Below are positions 1 to 5,800 of a stretch of 24,563 bases of DNA, in pieces. How positions within the stretch are numbered: position 1 is the first letter of the stretch; each line of letters opens with the position of its first letter. The position numbers and the translations under genes are program-made. The notes under the pieces are model-generated. The model was not told where the DNA came from. It saw only the letters and a list, made by a program, of their open reading frames with translations, and ran no database searches. This DNA comes from a virus: IMG/VR virus record IMGVR_UViG_3300036795_000112, positions 1 to 24,563 of that record; one strand, written 5' to 3'.

Positions 1-510
1 GACAGTGCGACTCTTGTTGTCGCCGGCATGTTCGGGCACGCGAGCGCTGGCATGGGAACGACCGCGTTCCTGCTTCTCCCCGAACAGCACCCAGTCGGCA
101 CTGATCCCCGCCCGGTGCAGCTTCGCCAGCGCAGCCAGGTCCGGTGCGAGCGCGTCGGTCTCCCAGAGCTGCAGCATCTCGACCGGGACGCCCAGCTCGG
201 CGGCGAACTCCTCGCGGGTCTGCTCGCGGTCGAGCCGGACGAAGGCGATTCGCTGGCCGTAGCCGGCAAGCGCGGCGGGGGGCGCCGCCTGGCCGGGAAT
301 CGTCGAGCCCACCGGAGCGTATAGCTCTGCCTGAGGCACCCCCAGCGCCTTGGCGAGCGCGGCGGCGAAGTTCCGGCTGACCCCGCGCTGGCCCAGCTCG
401 ATCTTGCTGAGCGTGGGCGGCTGGATGCCGGACGCGCGACTCAGATCCGCCGAGGATATTCCCCTGGCAAGCCGCAGCTCGCGCACCCTGCTTGTTGCCT
501 GATCGACCAT
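1..510 (-). CDS. Prophage repressor with two XRE-type HTH domains (CI-like), 3' end cut by window edge
   Basis: The reading frame is open from ATG at 510 to the left edge, giving 170 codons without a stop. The first HTH (about residues 6-60) contains the core ISSADLSRASGIQPPTLSKI. A second XRE-like HTH follows at about residues 80-140, with REEFAAELGVPVEMLQLWE and then ISADWVLFGE. Two-HTH proteins of this kind act as phage repressors; a C-terminal domain beyond the edge cannot be judged. The gene diverges from a Cro-like gene, and the 100 bp between them carry three copies of one operator, one abutting this start codon. No Shine-Dalgarno precedes the ATG, so the transcript may be leaderless as for lambda cI from PRM. 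The repressor role is inferred from fold and position. Confidence 0.85.
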   Translation of the reverse strand, partial: MVDQATSRVRELRLARGISSADLSRASGIQPPTLSKIELGQRGVSRNFAAALAKALGVPQAELYAPVGSTIPGQAAPPAALAGYGQRIAFVRLDREQTREEFAAELGVPVEMLQLWETDALAPDLAALAKLHRAGISADWVLFGEKQERGRSHASARVPEHAGDNKSRTV

Positions 511-527
511 ATAGCCAACATGGCTAA
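511..527. promoter_or_regulatory. Operator O1 of the repressor/Cro switch
   Basis: TAGCC-AACAT-GGCTA at 512-526 is a perfect 5-bp inverted repeat. It abuts the repressor start codon and shares GCCAA-N3-GGCT with the two other sites in this interval. Its position suggests autoregulation of the repressor. Confidence 0.7.
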
Positions 528-548
528 GGCCCATTGGCGCGGCCGTCG

Positions 549-565
549 ATTGCCAAGGTGGCTAC
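549..565. promoter_or_regulatory. Operator O2 of the repressor/Cro switch
   Basis: TTGCC-AAGGT-GGCTA at 550-564 is an imperfect copy with one arm mismatch. Its centre is 38 bp from O1 and 32 bp from O3, so the three sites lie close to multiples of a helical turn. Confidence 0.6.
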
Positions 566-572
566 AAGACGG

Positions 573-600
573 TTGACGTAATAGCCAAAACGGCTATAGC
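573..600 (+). promoter_or_regulatory. Early rightward promoter (PR-like) with operator O3 inside its spacer
   Basis: A -35 box TTGACG (573-578) and a -10 box TATAGC (595-600) are separated by 16 bp. The best operator, ATAGCC-AAAAC-GGCTAT (581-597, 6-bp arms), fills the spacer and touches the -10, so bound repressor would exclude RNA polymerase. Transcription should start near 607, only about 7 nt before the Cro-like ATG at 614. Confidence 0.7.
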
Positions 601-613
601 GTCCCGCCCCACC

Positions 614-856
614 ATGACCCTTGAGAAATTCCGCAGCGATCACGGCCTCTCCTTCGAGCAGCTCGCCGAGCTGCTCGGGGTGGAGGGACAGAACCCAGCC
701 CGCACCGTCCAGCGCTATGCGCGGCACGAGCGCATCCCGCCGTGGCCGATGATGCGTCTCATCGAGACCAAGACCGAGGGCAAGGTCACGCGGGCCGACT
801 TCCCGGACGCTCCGGTTCGGCCAGGAGCCCAGCCACCGCAGGACGCCGCGGCATGA
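614..856 (+). CDS. Cro-like HTH regulator, first gene of the early operon
   Basis: An 80-aa protein that is essentially one helix-turn-helix: SFEQLAELLGV (about residues 13-23), then a recognition-helix region NPARTVQRYARHERIPPWP, and a short Ala/Pro-rich tail. This matches Cro/YdaS-type phage regulators, which bind the same operators as the divergent repressor and favour lytic growth. It is the first gene behind the promoter at 573-600. There is no clear Shine-Dalgarno and the predicted 5' leader is about 7 nt, so it may be translated from a nearly leaderless mRNA. Its stop overlaps the next ATG (ATGA). The fold is a confident call; the Cro role rests on position. Confidence 0.75.
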   Translation: MTLEKFRSDHGLSFEQLAELLGVEGQNPARTVQRYARHERIPPWPMMRLIETKTEGKVTRADFPDAPVRPGAQPPQDAAA

Positions 857-1296
857 GCGCGCGGCCCATCATCATCCGGACGCGAGACCTATCCGGCGTG
901 ACGCACCGGCGCGTCCTGACCCAACTCACTACGGAGGAGTTGGCGGCCCTGGCCGCTGAAGCGCAAGCGCGTCGGAAAGCTCGATCAGCAGCTTCCGCGC
1001 CACCTCCTCTATCAGCTCCCGCATCGTCATCGACGGAACGTCCGCTCCCTGCAGCTCCACCTCCATCCAGAGGCGCATCGGCTGCAAATGCGACGCTGGC
1101 GGCCCGATCTCCATCTCGACTGTCACCATGGCGCAGCCTTCTCGATCGCCTGGCTTCACGGTTACGGCGAGCGGCGTGGCGCGGGTCCAGTCCATCCAGT
1201 TGCTCCGTTGTTGGTCCTGCAACCGCAACGGTGCACCGCGGGGGCGATGTCAGCAACGGCATCGCTCCCGCATCATCACCGGACGCTGCCGCGTGA
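853..1296 (+). CDS. Hypothetical protein, downstream of and coupled to the Cro-like gene
   Basis: The ATG at 853 overlaps the Cro-like stop (ATGA), and the first 45 codons have GC-rich third positions like real genes here. The N-terminus reads MSARPIIIRTRDLSG and continues into a helical stretch, TTEELAALAAEAQARRKA. After about codon 45 the third-position preference collapses and the protein becomes Ser/Pro/Ala-rich. That is exactly where a convincing leftward gene (929-1195) occupies the other strand. Either the 3' part is a true antisense overlap, or the gene once ended near 990 and was extended by an indel. I recognise no family. I trust the start more than the end. Confidence 0.4.
   Translation: MSARPIIIRTRDLSGVTHRRVLTQLTTEELAALAAEAQARRKARSAASAPPPLSAPASSSTERPLPAAPPPSRGASAANATLAARSPSRLSPWRSLLDRLASRLRRAAWRGSSPSSCSVVGPATATVHRGGDVSNGIAPASSPDAAA
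929..1195 (-). CDS. Hypothetical protein on the leftward strand
   Basis: An 88-aa protein with strong coding character: GC-rich third positions and a mixed hydrophobic/charged sequence. It opens MDWTRATPLAVTVKPGD, has a beta-like segment VTVEMEIGPP and ends in an amphipathic helix (ELIEEVARKLLIELSDALAL). The start at 1195 is preceded by GGAG seven bases upstream; an in-frame ATG at 1228 lacks such a site. It lies fully inside the antisense of the 853-1296 frame, and only one of the two is likely to be real over most of the length. I favour this one for 929-1195. Family not recognised. A leftward gene this early may belong to the repressor-side transcript or be separately expressed. Confidence 0.55.
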   Translation of the reverse strand: MDWTRATPLAVTVKPGDREGCAMVTVEMEIGPPASHLQPMRLWMEVELQGADVPSMTMRELIEEVARKLLIELSDALALQRPGPPTPP

Positions 1297-1402
1297 AGGC
1301 TCCGCCAACCCCAGCGCACAGCTCCGCGAAAAATGGCGCATTGACGCGGCTTTGCCGGGAGCCTCACGGGCGATTCCCGGCGGGGCGCGCAGCCTCGTTT
1401 CG

Positions 1403-1418
1403 TGACACTTCCGTGTCA
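1403..1418. promoter_or_regulatory. Palindromic operator candidate TGACAC-N4-GTGTCA
   Basis: A perfect 6-bp inverted repeat with a 4-bp spacer, 16 bp upstream of the GTG start at 1435. Immediately before it lies a 7-bp GC stem (1354-1360 with 1375-1381). The rest of 1297-1434 holds no gene I can support. It differs from the repressor operators, so another regulator would be needed. Confidence 0.4.
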
Positions 1419-1434
1419 GACGGCGAGGCAGTGC

Positions 1435-1611
1435 GTGGGTGGAGACGACCAGAAGACCGAGCTGCGCATGCGCGCGATGGAGATCGCTGCGCAGTGCGTG
1501 CGGGTGTCGAGCATCGCCGATGCTGCGCTGGTCTTCCAACTGGCCGACATGCTGGTGCAATACGCCCTCACCGGCTCGCCACTGGTCGAGCCCCCTCGCC
1601 GCTTGATGTAA
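1435..1611 (+). CDS. Small hypothetical helical protein
   Basis: A 58-aa protein predicted to be mainly alpha-helical, with RAMEIAAQCVRVSSIADAAL and VFQLADMLVQYALTG as the core. The GTG at 1435 is chosen because GAGG lies six bases upstream; a GTG at 1402 would add 11 residues but sits inside the palindrome at 1403-1418. Third positions are GC-rich, supporting real coding. It converges with the leftward gene 1709-1954 across a double hairpin. I cannot assign a function; small helical proteins of this type are common in phage early regions. Confidence 0.55.
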   Translation: MGGDDQKTELRMRAMEIAAQCVRVSSIADAALVFQLADMLVQYALTGSPLVEPPRRLM

Positions 1612-1618
1612 CGCCATC

Positions 1619-1694
1619 CTGCGCGTCGCCTTCCGCCGAGGCTGACGACGCGCAGGCGGGGCGCCGGGCCGCGCATGGCCTGGCGCCCCTCGCC
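1619..1694. terminator. Bidirectional terminator candidate: two tandem hairpins between convergent genes
   Basis: The first hairpin is a perfect 10-bp repeat, CTGCGCGTCG (1619-1628) with CGACGCGCAG (1646-1655). The second pairs GGGGCGCC (1658-1665) with GGCGCCCC (1682-1689), extendable to about 12 pairs with a bulge, and is followed by TTT. The rightward gene ends at 1611 and the leftward gene at 1709, so both transcripts meet here. Confidence 0.55.
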
Positions 1695-1708
1695 TTTCCG
1701 CCCGCGCG

Positions 1709-1954
1709 TCACGCGCCGCCCAGCACCAGGGCGCGCAGTCGCCGCATGAACGCTTCCGTACGCCAGGCCGTCGGTGCCGGCTTCATGCGCCCCCGCATCT
1801 CGCACAGCACCGTCAGCAGCGTCTCGATGCTGCGCGGGTCCAGCAGCAGCGCGGTCGGGTGCGGCCTGGCCGGCAGGGCCAGGACCGCCATCGTCTTCGT
1901 CGGGTCCAAGGCCCATGCGGGCCGCCACTCTCCAGTCCCGTTCGCCACCTCCAT
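1709..1954 (-). CDS. Hypothetical protein on the leftward strand
   Basis: An 81-aa protein with good codon usage. Features: MEVANGTGEWRPAWALDPTK at the N-terminus, a beta-like MAVLALPARPHPTALLLDP in the middle, and a basic helical C-terminus (TEAFMRRLRALVLGG). The ATG at 1954 has GGAG about 11 bases upstream; in-frame TTG/GTG starts near 1996 would add 13-14 residues. It diverges from the rightward gene at 2008 with about 50 bp between, which must hold control elements for both. No family recognised. Like 929-1195 it runs against the early operon. Confidence 0.55.
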   Translation of the reverse strand: MEVANGTGEWRPAWALDPTKTMAVLALPARPHPTALLLDPRSIETLLTVLCEMRGRMKPAPTAWRTEAFMRRLRALVLGGA

Positions 1955-2007
1955 CGGTTCAGTCGCTCCGTTCACCGCGAAGCAACCTGACACCAAGGGA
2001 GTTCAAG

Positions 2008-2481
2008 GTGACGGCGAAGAAGGTCATGGACATGACCGCGGGTGAGGCGATCGCAAACGAGATGCAGGCGATCGTGTGGGAGGCCGGGCAGCCATGGCGC
2101 CCCGGCCAGAACGTCAAGGGCGCGATCGCACGCGCGGCCCGCCGGCTCGGCATCTCCGATCGGCGCGCGAAGACGTTTTGGTATCGCCAGCCCGCCGCGG
2201 TGCTGGCGCAGGAGGCGGACCGGCTGCGCGAAGTGCGCGCGCTGCTGGACGCCGAAAAGCTCAAGCGGCTCGACAACGAGCGGGCCGTGATCCGGGGAAG
2301 ACTTGAGGCGCTGGAGTCTACGCATGCCGAAGTGGCTGGCCGCGCTGCGCGTCGATCTGGCGGCGTGGCGGGAGAGGGCGAACACGACGCGGGCGAAGCA
2401 TCTGCTGCGGCGTGCCGAGCTGTGGCGGCAACGACTGCTCCGCTGGAGCGGCCGCGGGCCGCGCTGAACTGCAACCGGTGA
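2008..2481 (+). CDS. Putative DNA-binding (HTH-like) early phage protein
   Basis: A 157-aa protein starting at GTG 2008 behind AAGGGAG, seven bases away. The N-terminal half is well ordered: MTAGEAIANEMQAIVWEAGQ, then a possible HTH in about residues 33-58 (ARRLGISDRRAKTFWY). A charged helix follows (EADRLREVRALLDAEKLKRL, about residues 68-88). The last 45 residues are Ala/Gly-rich and low in complexity, so the 3' end could be degenerate or frameshifted. Upstream in-frame ATG codons (from 1774) are rejected because they run antisense to 1709-1954. The next gene starts 11 bp downstream. DNA binding is inferred from the helix pattern only. Confidence 0.6.
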   Translation: MTAKKVMDMTAGEAIANEMQAIVWEAGQPWRPGQNVKGAIARAARRLGISDRRAKTFWYRQPAAVLAQEADRLREVRALLDAEKLKRLDNERAVIRGRLEALESTHAEVAGRAARRSGGVAGEGEHDAGEASAAACRAVAATTAPLERPRAALNCNR

Positions 2482-2491
2482 AGGGGAACAC

Positions 2492-3160
2492 ATGACCAAG
2501 GGCAATGGCGACAAGCCGAAGGCGGGAGGCAGGAAGCCGCGCGCTGCGGCGACGGCGAAGCCCTCCAAGCCGGCGGCGACCGCCGATACGCGGGCCGAGT
2601 GCTACGCCGAGTATTCCGAGCTGATGGGCCAGCGGCAGCGGCTCAACTCGAAGATCGCCGCGGCGTTCTCCCGCTTCGAAGGGCGCGGCATCAACGACAT
2701 CGAGAAGAGGGCGATCAAGCACGCCTACACGATGTCCTCGAAGGACAAGGGCGAGGTCGAACGCCAGCACAAGGCCAACACCCAGACGATGATCGCCGTC
2801 GGCATCCTGACGGTGGCGGATGTCGGATGGACCGAGACTGTGACGCAGGCGGAAATGGAGCTGTCGCCCGCGGCGGAGAAGTCCGCGCTGGTGCTGCGCG
2901 CGCGGGCCAACACCGACGGCTACAACAGCGCGCTCGCCGGCGGTGACGTCGGGCACTGCCCGTACAATCCCGGCAGCGAGGCGTTCGTCGCGTGGCGTGA
3001 CGGGTGGACCGATGGGCACGCCGACCGCATCGCCAAGGATCCTGGCGCCGCCAATGAGAAGACCGCCGACACGCGGAGGGCGCGCAGGGCGGGAGACGCC
3101 ATGCCGCCGCCGGGCCGTGGCGCGATCGATCCCATCGGCGAAGCGCGCGGCACCGCCTGA
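2492..3160 (+). CDS. Early protein with GapR-like helical region and RMF-like motif
   Basis: A 222-aa protein behind AAGGGGA. After a basic Lys/Ala/Pro N-terminus (1-32), residues about 33-105 form a helical region (YAEYSELMGQRQRLNSKIAA, later KDKGEVERQ). Its layout resembles DUF2312/GapR nucleoid proteins. Residues about 143-180 carry CPYNPGSE followed by AWRDGWTDGHADR, the Cys-Pro-Tyr plus Trp/Gly-Trp pattern of ribosome modulation factor (RMF). Bacterial RMF dimerises 70S ribosomes; in phage proteins the motif's role is unknown. The tail is basic and disordered. The stop overlaps the start of the resolvase gene (TGATG). The RMF-like match is visible; the GapR likeness is weaker. Confidence 0.7.
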   Translation: MTKGNGDKPKAGGRKPRAAATAKPSKPAATADTRAECYAEYSELMGQRQRLNSKIAAAFSRFEGRGINDIEKRAIKHAYTMSSKDKGEVERQHKANTQTMIAVGILTVADVGWTETVTQAEMELSPAAEKSALVLRARANTDGYNSALAGGDVGHCPYNPGSEAFVAWRDGWTDGHADRIAKDPGAANEKTADTRRARRAGDAMPPPGRGAIDPIGEARGTA

Positions 3161-3729
3161 TGCAGACCGCGCCGCACGGCGTGCTGTCGCTGGACACCGC
3201 CACCCGCACCGGCTGGTGCTACGGCACCGACGCGCGCGCGGTGCCAGCCTGGGGCGTGATCGTCCTGGCCGGCATCGCCGACGTGGCCGCGAGCTGGGTG
3301 GGGCTCGACAACGAGCTGACCGACCTCATCGCCGTGCTGCAGCCGCGCAAGGTGATCTACGAAGCGCCGTTCACCTACACCGCCGGCGCGCGTGACCCGC
3401 TGGTGCCGTATCTCCTGCTCGGCCTCGGCGCGCATGTCGAATCATCGTGCTACCGGGCGGGCATGCCCTGCTTCCGGCGCCACGTCGGCACGGCGCGCAA
3501 GCTGGTGCTGGGGCGCGGCAACTTCACCAAGCCATTGCACGGCGAGGGACGGATGCGCGGCGGCACGCTGCGGGGCGACCCGAAAGAGGAAGTCCGCCTG
3601 TGGTGCGACGACATCGGATGGAGCTCGATCGCCGACCACAACGCACGTGATGCCGCGGTGCTGCTGCGACATGAACTGCTGTTCGCTGAGGCGCCCCCGA
3701 CGGCCGGCGCGGAGCGCGCCGCCGCCTGA
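3160..3729 (+). CDS. RuvC-like Holliday-junction resolvase (RNase H fold)
   Basis: A 189-aa protein with the acidic layout of the RuvC/RNase H superfamily. The first strand is VLSLDTATRTGWCYG with D12, the second VIYEAPF with E68, and the C-terminal helix is IADHNARDAAVLLRHEL with D159 and D164. These carboxylates would bind two metal ions to cut branched DNA. RuvC-like phage resolvases trim recombination or replication junctions before packaging. The gene is coupled to the one before it (TGATG). A perfect 12-bp hairpin follows its stop, before the DnaA-like gene. Substrate preference cannot be read from sequence. Confidence 0.85.
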   Translation: MQTAPHGVLSLDTATRTGWCYGTDARAVPAWGVIVLAGIADVAASWVGLDNELTDLIAVLQPRKVIYEAPFTYTAGARDPLVPYLLLGLGAHVESSCYRAGMPCFRRHVGTARKLVLGRGNFTKPLHGEGRMRGGTLRGDPKEEVRLWCDDIGWSSIADHNARDAAVLLRHELLFAEAPPTAGAERAAA

Positions 3730-3743
3730 CCCCGCAAATGGAT

Positions 3744-3774
3744 GCGGCCCGCTCCTGGGGAGGGAGCGGGCCGC
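3744..3774. promoter_or_regulatory. 12-bp perfect hairpin just before the DnaA-like gene
   Basis: GCGGCCCGCTCC (3744-3755) and GGAGCGGGCCGC (3763-3774) are exact reverse complements around a 7-nt loop. There is no T-tract. The Shine-Dalgarno GGAGGG starts two bases after the stem. It may slow RNA polymerase, protect mRNA ends or set access to the ribosome site; which of these is unknown. Confidence 0.6.
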
Positions 3775-3786
3775 GGGAGGGAAGAC

Positions 3787-4149
3787 TTGAAACAGGTCGA
3801 AATATTCCCGAATTCCCCGTCAGTTTCAAGTGACGCGTTTGCGATTGGCGGCGCCGCGGCCCGGCACATCCAGCGCGTCGTCTGCGCGCGCTACGGCGTG
3901 GCGCTGGTGGACCTGCTTTCCGAACGGCGCACGCGCTACGTGGCCCGGGCCCGGCAGATCGCCGTGTGGCTGTGCCGGCACGCGACGCCGCTGAGCCTGC
4001 CGCAGATCGGCCGGGCCTTCCGCCGCGACCACACGACGATCCTCTACTCCGTCAACCACGTCGATGCGCTGATGGCGGCAGACCCCGCGCTGGATGCCGA
4101 GCTGCGCGCCATGCGGTTCGCGCTGACGCCGGCGGAGCTGCGTTCATGA
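3787..4149 (+). CDS. Free-standing DnaA domain IV (DnaA-box binding) protein
   Basis: A 120-aa protein whose residues about 25-115 match the C-terminal DNA-binding domain of DnaA. The initial helix is RHIQRVVCARYGV, followed by DLLSERR, then RARQIAVWLCR, and the signature LSLPQIGRAFRRDHTTILYS (residues 69-88). This domain reads DnaA boxes in bacterial origins. The AAA+ ATPase and the DnaB-recruiting domain I are absent, so it cannot melt an origin itself. The TTG at 3787 is chosen because GGAGGG sits five bases upstream; ATG 3742 lies inside the hairpin. It probably helps phage replication or blocks host DnaA (inference). ATGA overlap with the next gene. Confidence 0.85.
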   Translation: MKQVEIFPNSPSVSSDAFAIGGAAARHIQRVVCARYGVALVDLLSERRTRYVARARQIAVWLCRHATPLSLPQIGRAFRRDHTTILYSVNHVDALMAADPALDAELRAMRFALTPAELRS

Positions 4150-4367
4150 AGCCGCGCGAGGCGAGCCCGACAGTGGCGATCGACGCGGTGCGCTGCGCGT
4201 GCGGCGCGCAGGCCTGCGTCATCGACCCAGGGGAGGAGCCGGAGGTTGCCGAGCCTACTGCGGCGCTGGTGAGGCGCGGGCGCCCGGCATCTGGGCATTG
4301 CGCCGCTCTGGCGTGCTGGCCGGCCGCGCCAGGCGTCAAGCAAACGCTGGTCGAGGCCACCCCATGA
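4146..4367 (+). CDS. Small hypothetical protein with clustered cysteines
   Basis: A 73-aa protein inside the chain of four-base overlaps: ATG 4146 overlaps the DnaA-like stop, and its own stop overlaps ATG 4364. Three cysteines cluster in VRCACGAQACVID (about residues 16-28), with two more in GHCAALACWP. A metal-binding knuckle is possible, but the spacing fits no family I know. Coding character is fair. The role is unknown. Confidence 0.5.
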   Translation: MKPREASPTVAIDAVRCACGAQACVIDPGEEPEVAEPTAALVRRGRPASGHCAALACWPAAPGVKQTLVEATP

Positions 4368-4658
4368 AGCGCGAGCGCCGCCCCAACATGCTTCCGATGC
4401 GGATGCGCCGCCGCGTGCGCCGCAAGCGCCTGAACCTGGACAAGCGCGGTGACGCGATCCGCGCGGTGCTGCTCGAACTGGCGCGCTACCGGGGCCCGGA
4501 CCCGCCAGCCGATGCCGCCATTCGCCCGGCTGATCAGGCTGACCGGCGCGCCCAACCGGCGGGCGGTCACGTATCACCTTCGGCGGCTGGTGCAGCGGGG
4601 GTTCCTGCGGCGCGTGGACCGGGGTGGCGATCCTCCGGTGCTGCAGGTGCGGCGATGA
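4364..4658 (+). CDS. Winged-helix DNA-binding protein, apparently split by a +1 frameshift
   Basis: The ATG at 4364 overlaps the previous stop (ATGA). The first frame gives a basic N-terminus (RMRRRVRRKRLNLDKRG) and a helix, DAIRAVLLELARYRGPD. It never stops before the methyltransferase, and after about 4505 it turns into Ala/Pro-rich shadow sequence. From about 4512 the +1 frame reads FARLIRLTGAPNRRAVTYHL, then RRLVQRGFLRRVDRG and PPVLQVRR, an excellent winged-helix end. It stops at 4658, overlapping ATG 4655. Joined, the parts make one normal wHTH protein of about 97 residues. A recent indel, a sequence error in the G/C runs near 4490-4505 or a programmed shift would each explain it. A 48-aa product from ATG 4512 is also possible. 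Confidence 0.5.
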
Positions 4659-5800
4659 GCGTGCGCATCCTGACCGGAGACTGCCGCGACGTCCTGCGCA
4701 CGCTGCCTGATGCGTCGGTGCAGTGCTGCGTCACGAGTCCGCCGTACTATGGCCTGCGCGATTACGGCGTGGATGGGCAGATCGGGCTTGAGCAATCGCC
4801 TGATGCCTACATCGCCGAAATGGTTGCGGTGTTTCGAGAGGTCCGGCGCGTACTGCGGGGCGATGGGACGCTTTTCCTTAATCTGGGCGATTCTTATGCA
4901 GCCAATCGGCCATATCAGGTTTCGCAGAGCAAGCACGCCGGCCACAGCTATGGAAAAAGCAACGCCACTCGAGTCCCTGTCGGCATCAAACCGAAAGACC
5001 TGATCGGCATCCCCTGGATGGTCGCCTTCGCCCTGCGCGCCGACGGCTGGTGGCTGCGGCAGGACAACATCTGGGCGAAGCGAAACTGCATGCCGGAAAG
5101 CGTCCGCGATCGGACCACCCGCGCGCACGAGTACATGTTCATGCTCGCGAAGAGCGAGCGGTACTACTACGACGCGGCTGCGATCGAAGAAGACGGCGAC
5201 ATTCCGGCGGGCACCCGGGCCGCGAAAGGAAGCGGCGCGCGAGGCGCGGCAAAGGGCGTCAACGGCAGGCCTGCGGAATACTTCGAATACACCGGCAAGC
5301 GGAACAAGCGCACGGTCTGGTGGGTTGCAACGCAACCGTTCCCGGAGGCGCATTTCGCAACGTTCCCGCCAGATCTGATCGAGCCGTGCATCCTGGCCGG
5401 CACCAGCGAACGCGGGTGCTGCTCGGCGTGCGGCGCGCCATGGACGCGGCAGACTGAGCGCAGCACTTCCTTCGGCTCCGGTTCTGGTCGCTCAGGTCGG
5501 AAGCCGGTGGGAAAAGGCGCGGGCGGACCGCAGACCGAGAGTGGCACCTACGACATCCGCATGGGGCCCGTGGTCACCACGGCGACAACGGACTGGCTGC
5601 CATCCTGTGACTGCGAACTGCGCACATCGGCGCGCGGTGTGGTCCTCGACCCATTCGGGGGCGCAGGCACCACGGGCCTCGTCGCCGATCGCCTGGGCCG
5701 CGACGCGATCCTGATCGAGTTGAATCCCGAATACGCGGAGATGGCGCGGCGCAGGCTGGACAAGGATGCGGGCATGTTCGCCGAGGTGAACGCAGCATGA
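4655..5800 (+). CDS. Site-specific DNA methyltransferase (amino-methyltransferase, beta-type motif order)
   Basis: A 381-aa enzyme with catalytic motif IV near the N-terminus (TSPPYYG, residues 27-33) and the S-adenosylmethionine loop near the C-terminus (LDPFGGAGTTG, about 331-341). This is the beta-class order of N6-adenine/N4-cytosine methyltransferases. The SPPY form is common in N4-cytosine enzymes, but the target base and site cannot be told from sequence. In between lie IPWMVAFALRADGWWLRQD and a variable region (about 180-325) with cysteines CCSAC (255-259) and CDC near 317, possibly binding zinc. No restriction enzyme is nearby, so it is an orphan that may shield phage DNA or alter expression. 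The long frame upstream of 4655 is not used: ATGA coupling fixes this start. Confidence 0.88.
   Translation: MSVRILTGDCRDVLRTLPDASVQCCVTSPPYYGLRDYGVDGQIGLEQSPDAYIAEMVAVFREVRRVLRGDGTLFLNLGDSYAANRPYQVSQSKHAGHSYGKSNATRVPVGIKPKDLIGIPWMVAFALRADGWWLRQDNIWAKRNCMPESVRDRTTRAHEYMFMLAKSERYYYDAAAIEEDGDIPAGTRAAKGSGARGAAKGVNGRPAEYFEYTGKRNKRTVWWVATQPFPEAHFATFPPDLIEPCILAGTSERGCCSACGAPWTRQTERSTSFGSGSGRSGRKPVGKGAGGPQTESGTYDIRMGPVVTTATTDWLPSCDCELRTSARGVVLDPFGGAGTTGLVADRLGRDAILIELNPEYAEMARRRLDKDAGMFAEVNAA

Noticed and set aside
3742-3786. ATG 3742 as start of the DnaA-like protein
   Set aside because: It lies within the 12-bp hairpin and lacks a ribosome site; TTG 3787 has GGAGGG at proper distance.
4199-4654. 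Upstream extension of the methyltransferase frame
   Set aside because: The extension is Ala/Pro/Arg-rich after 4505, and the coupled ATG 4655 directly precedes the enzyme's normal N-terminus.
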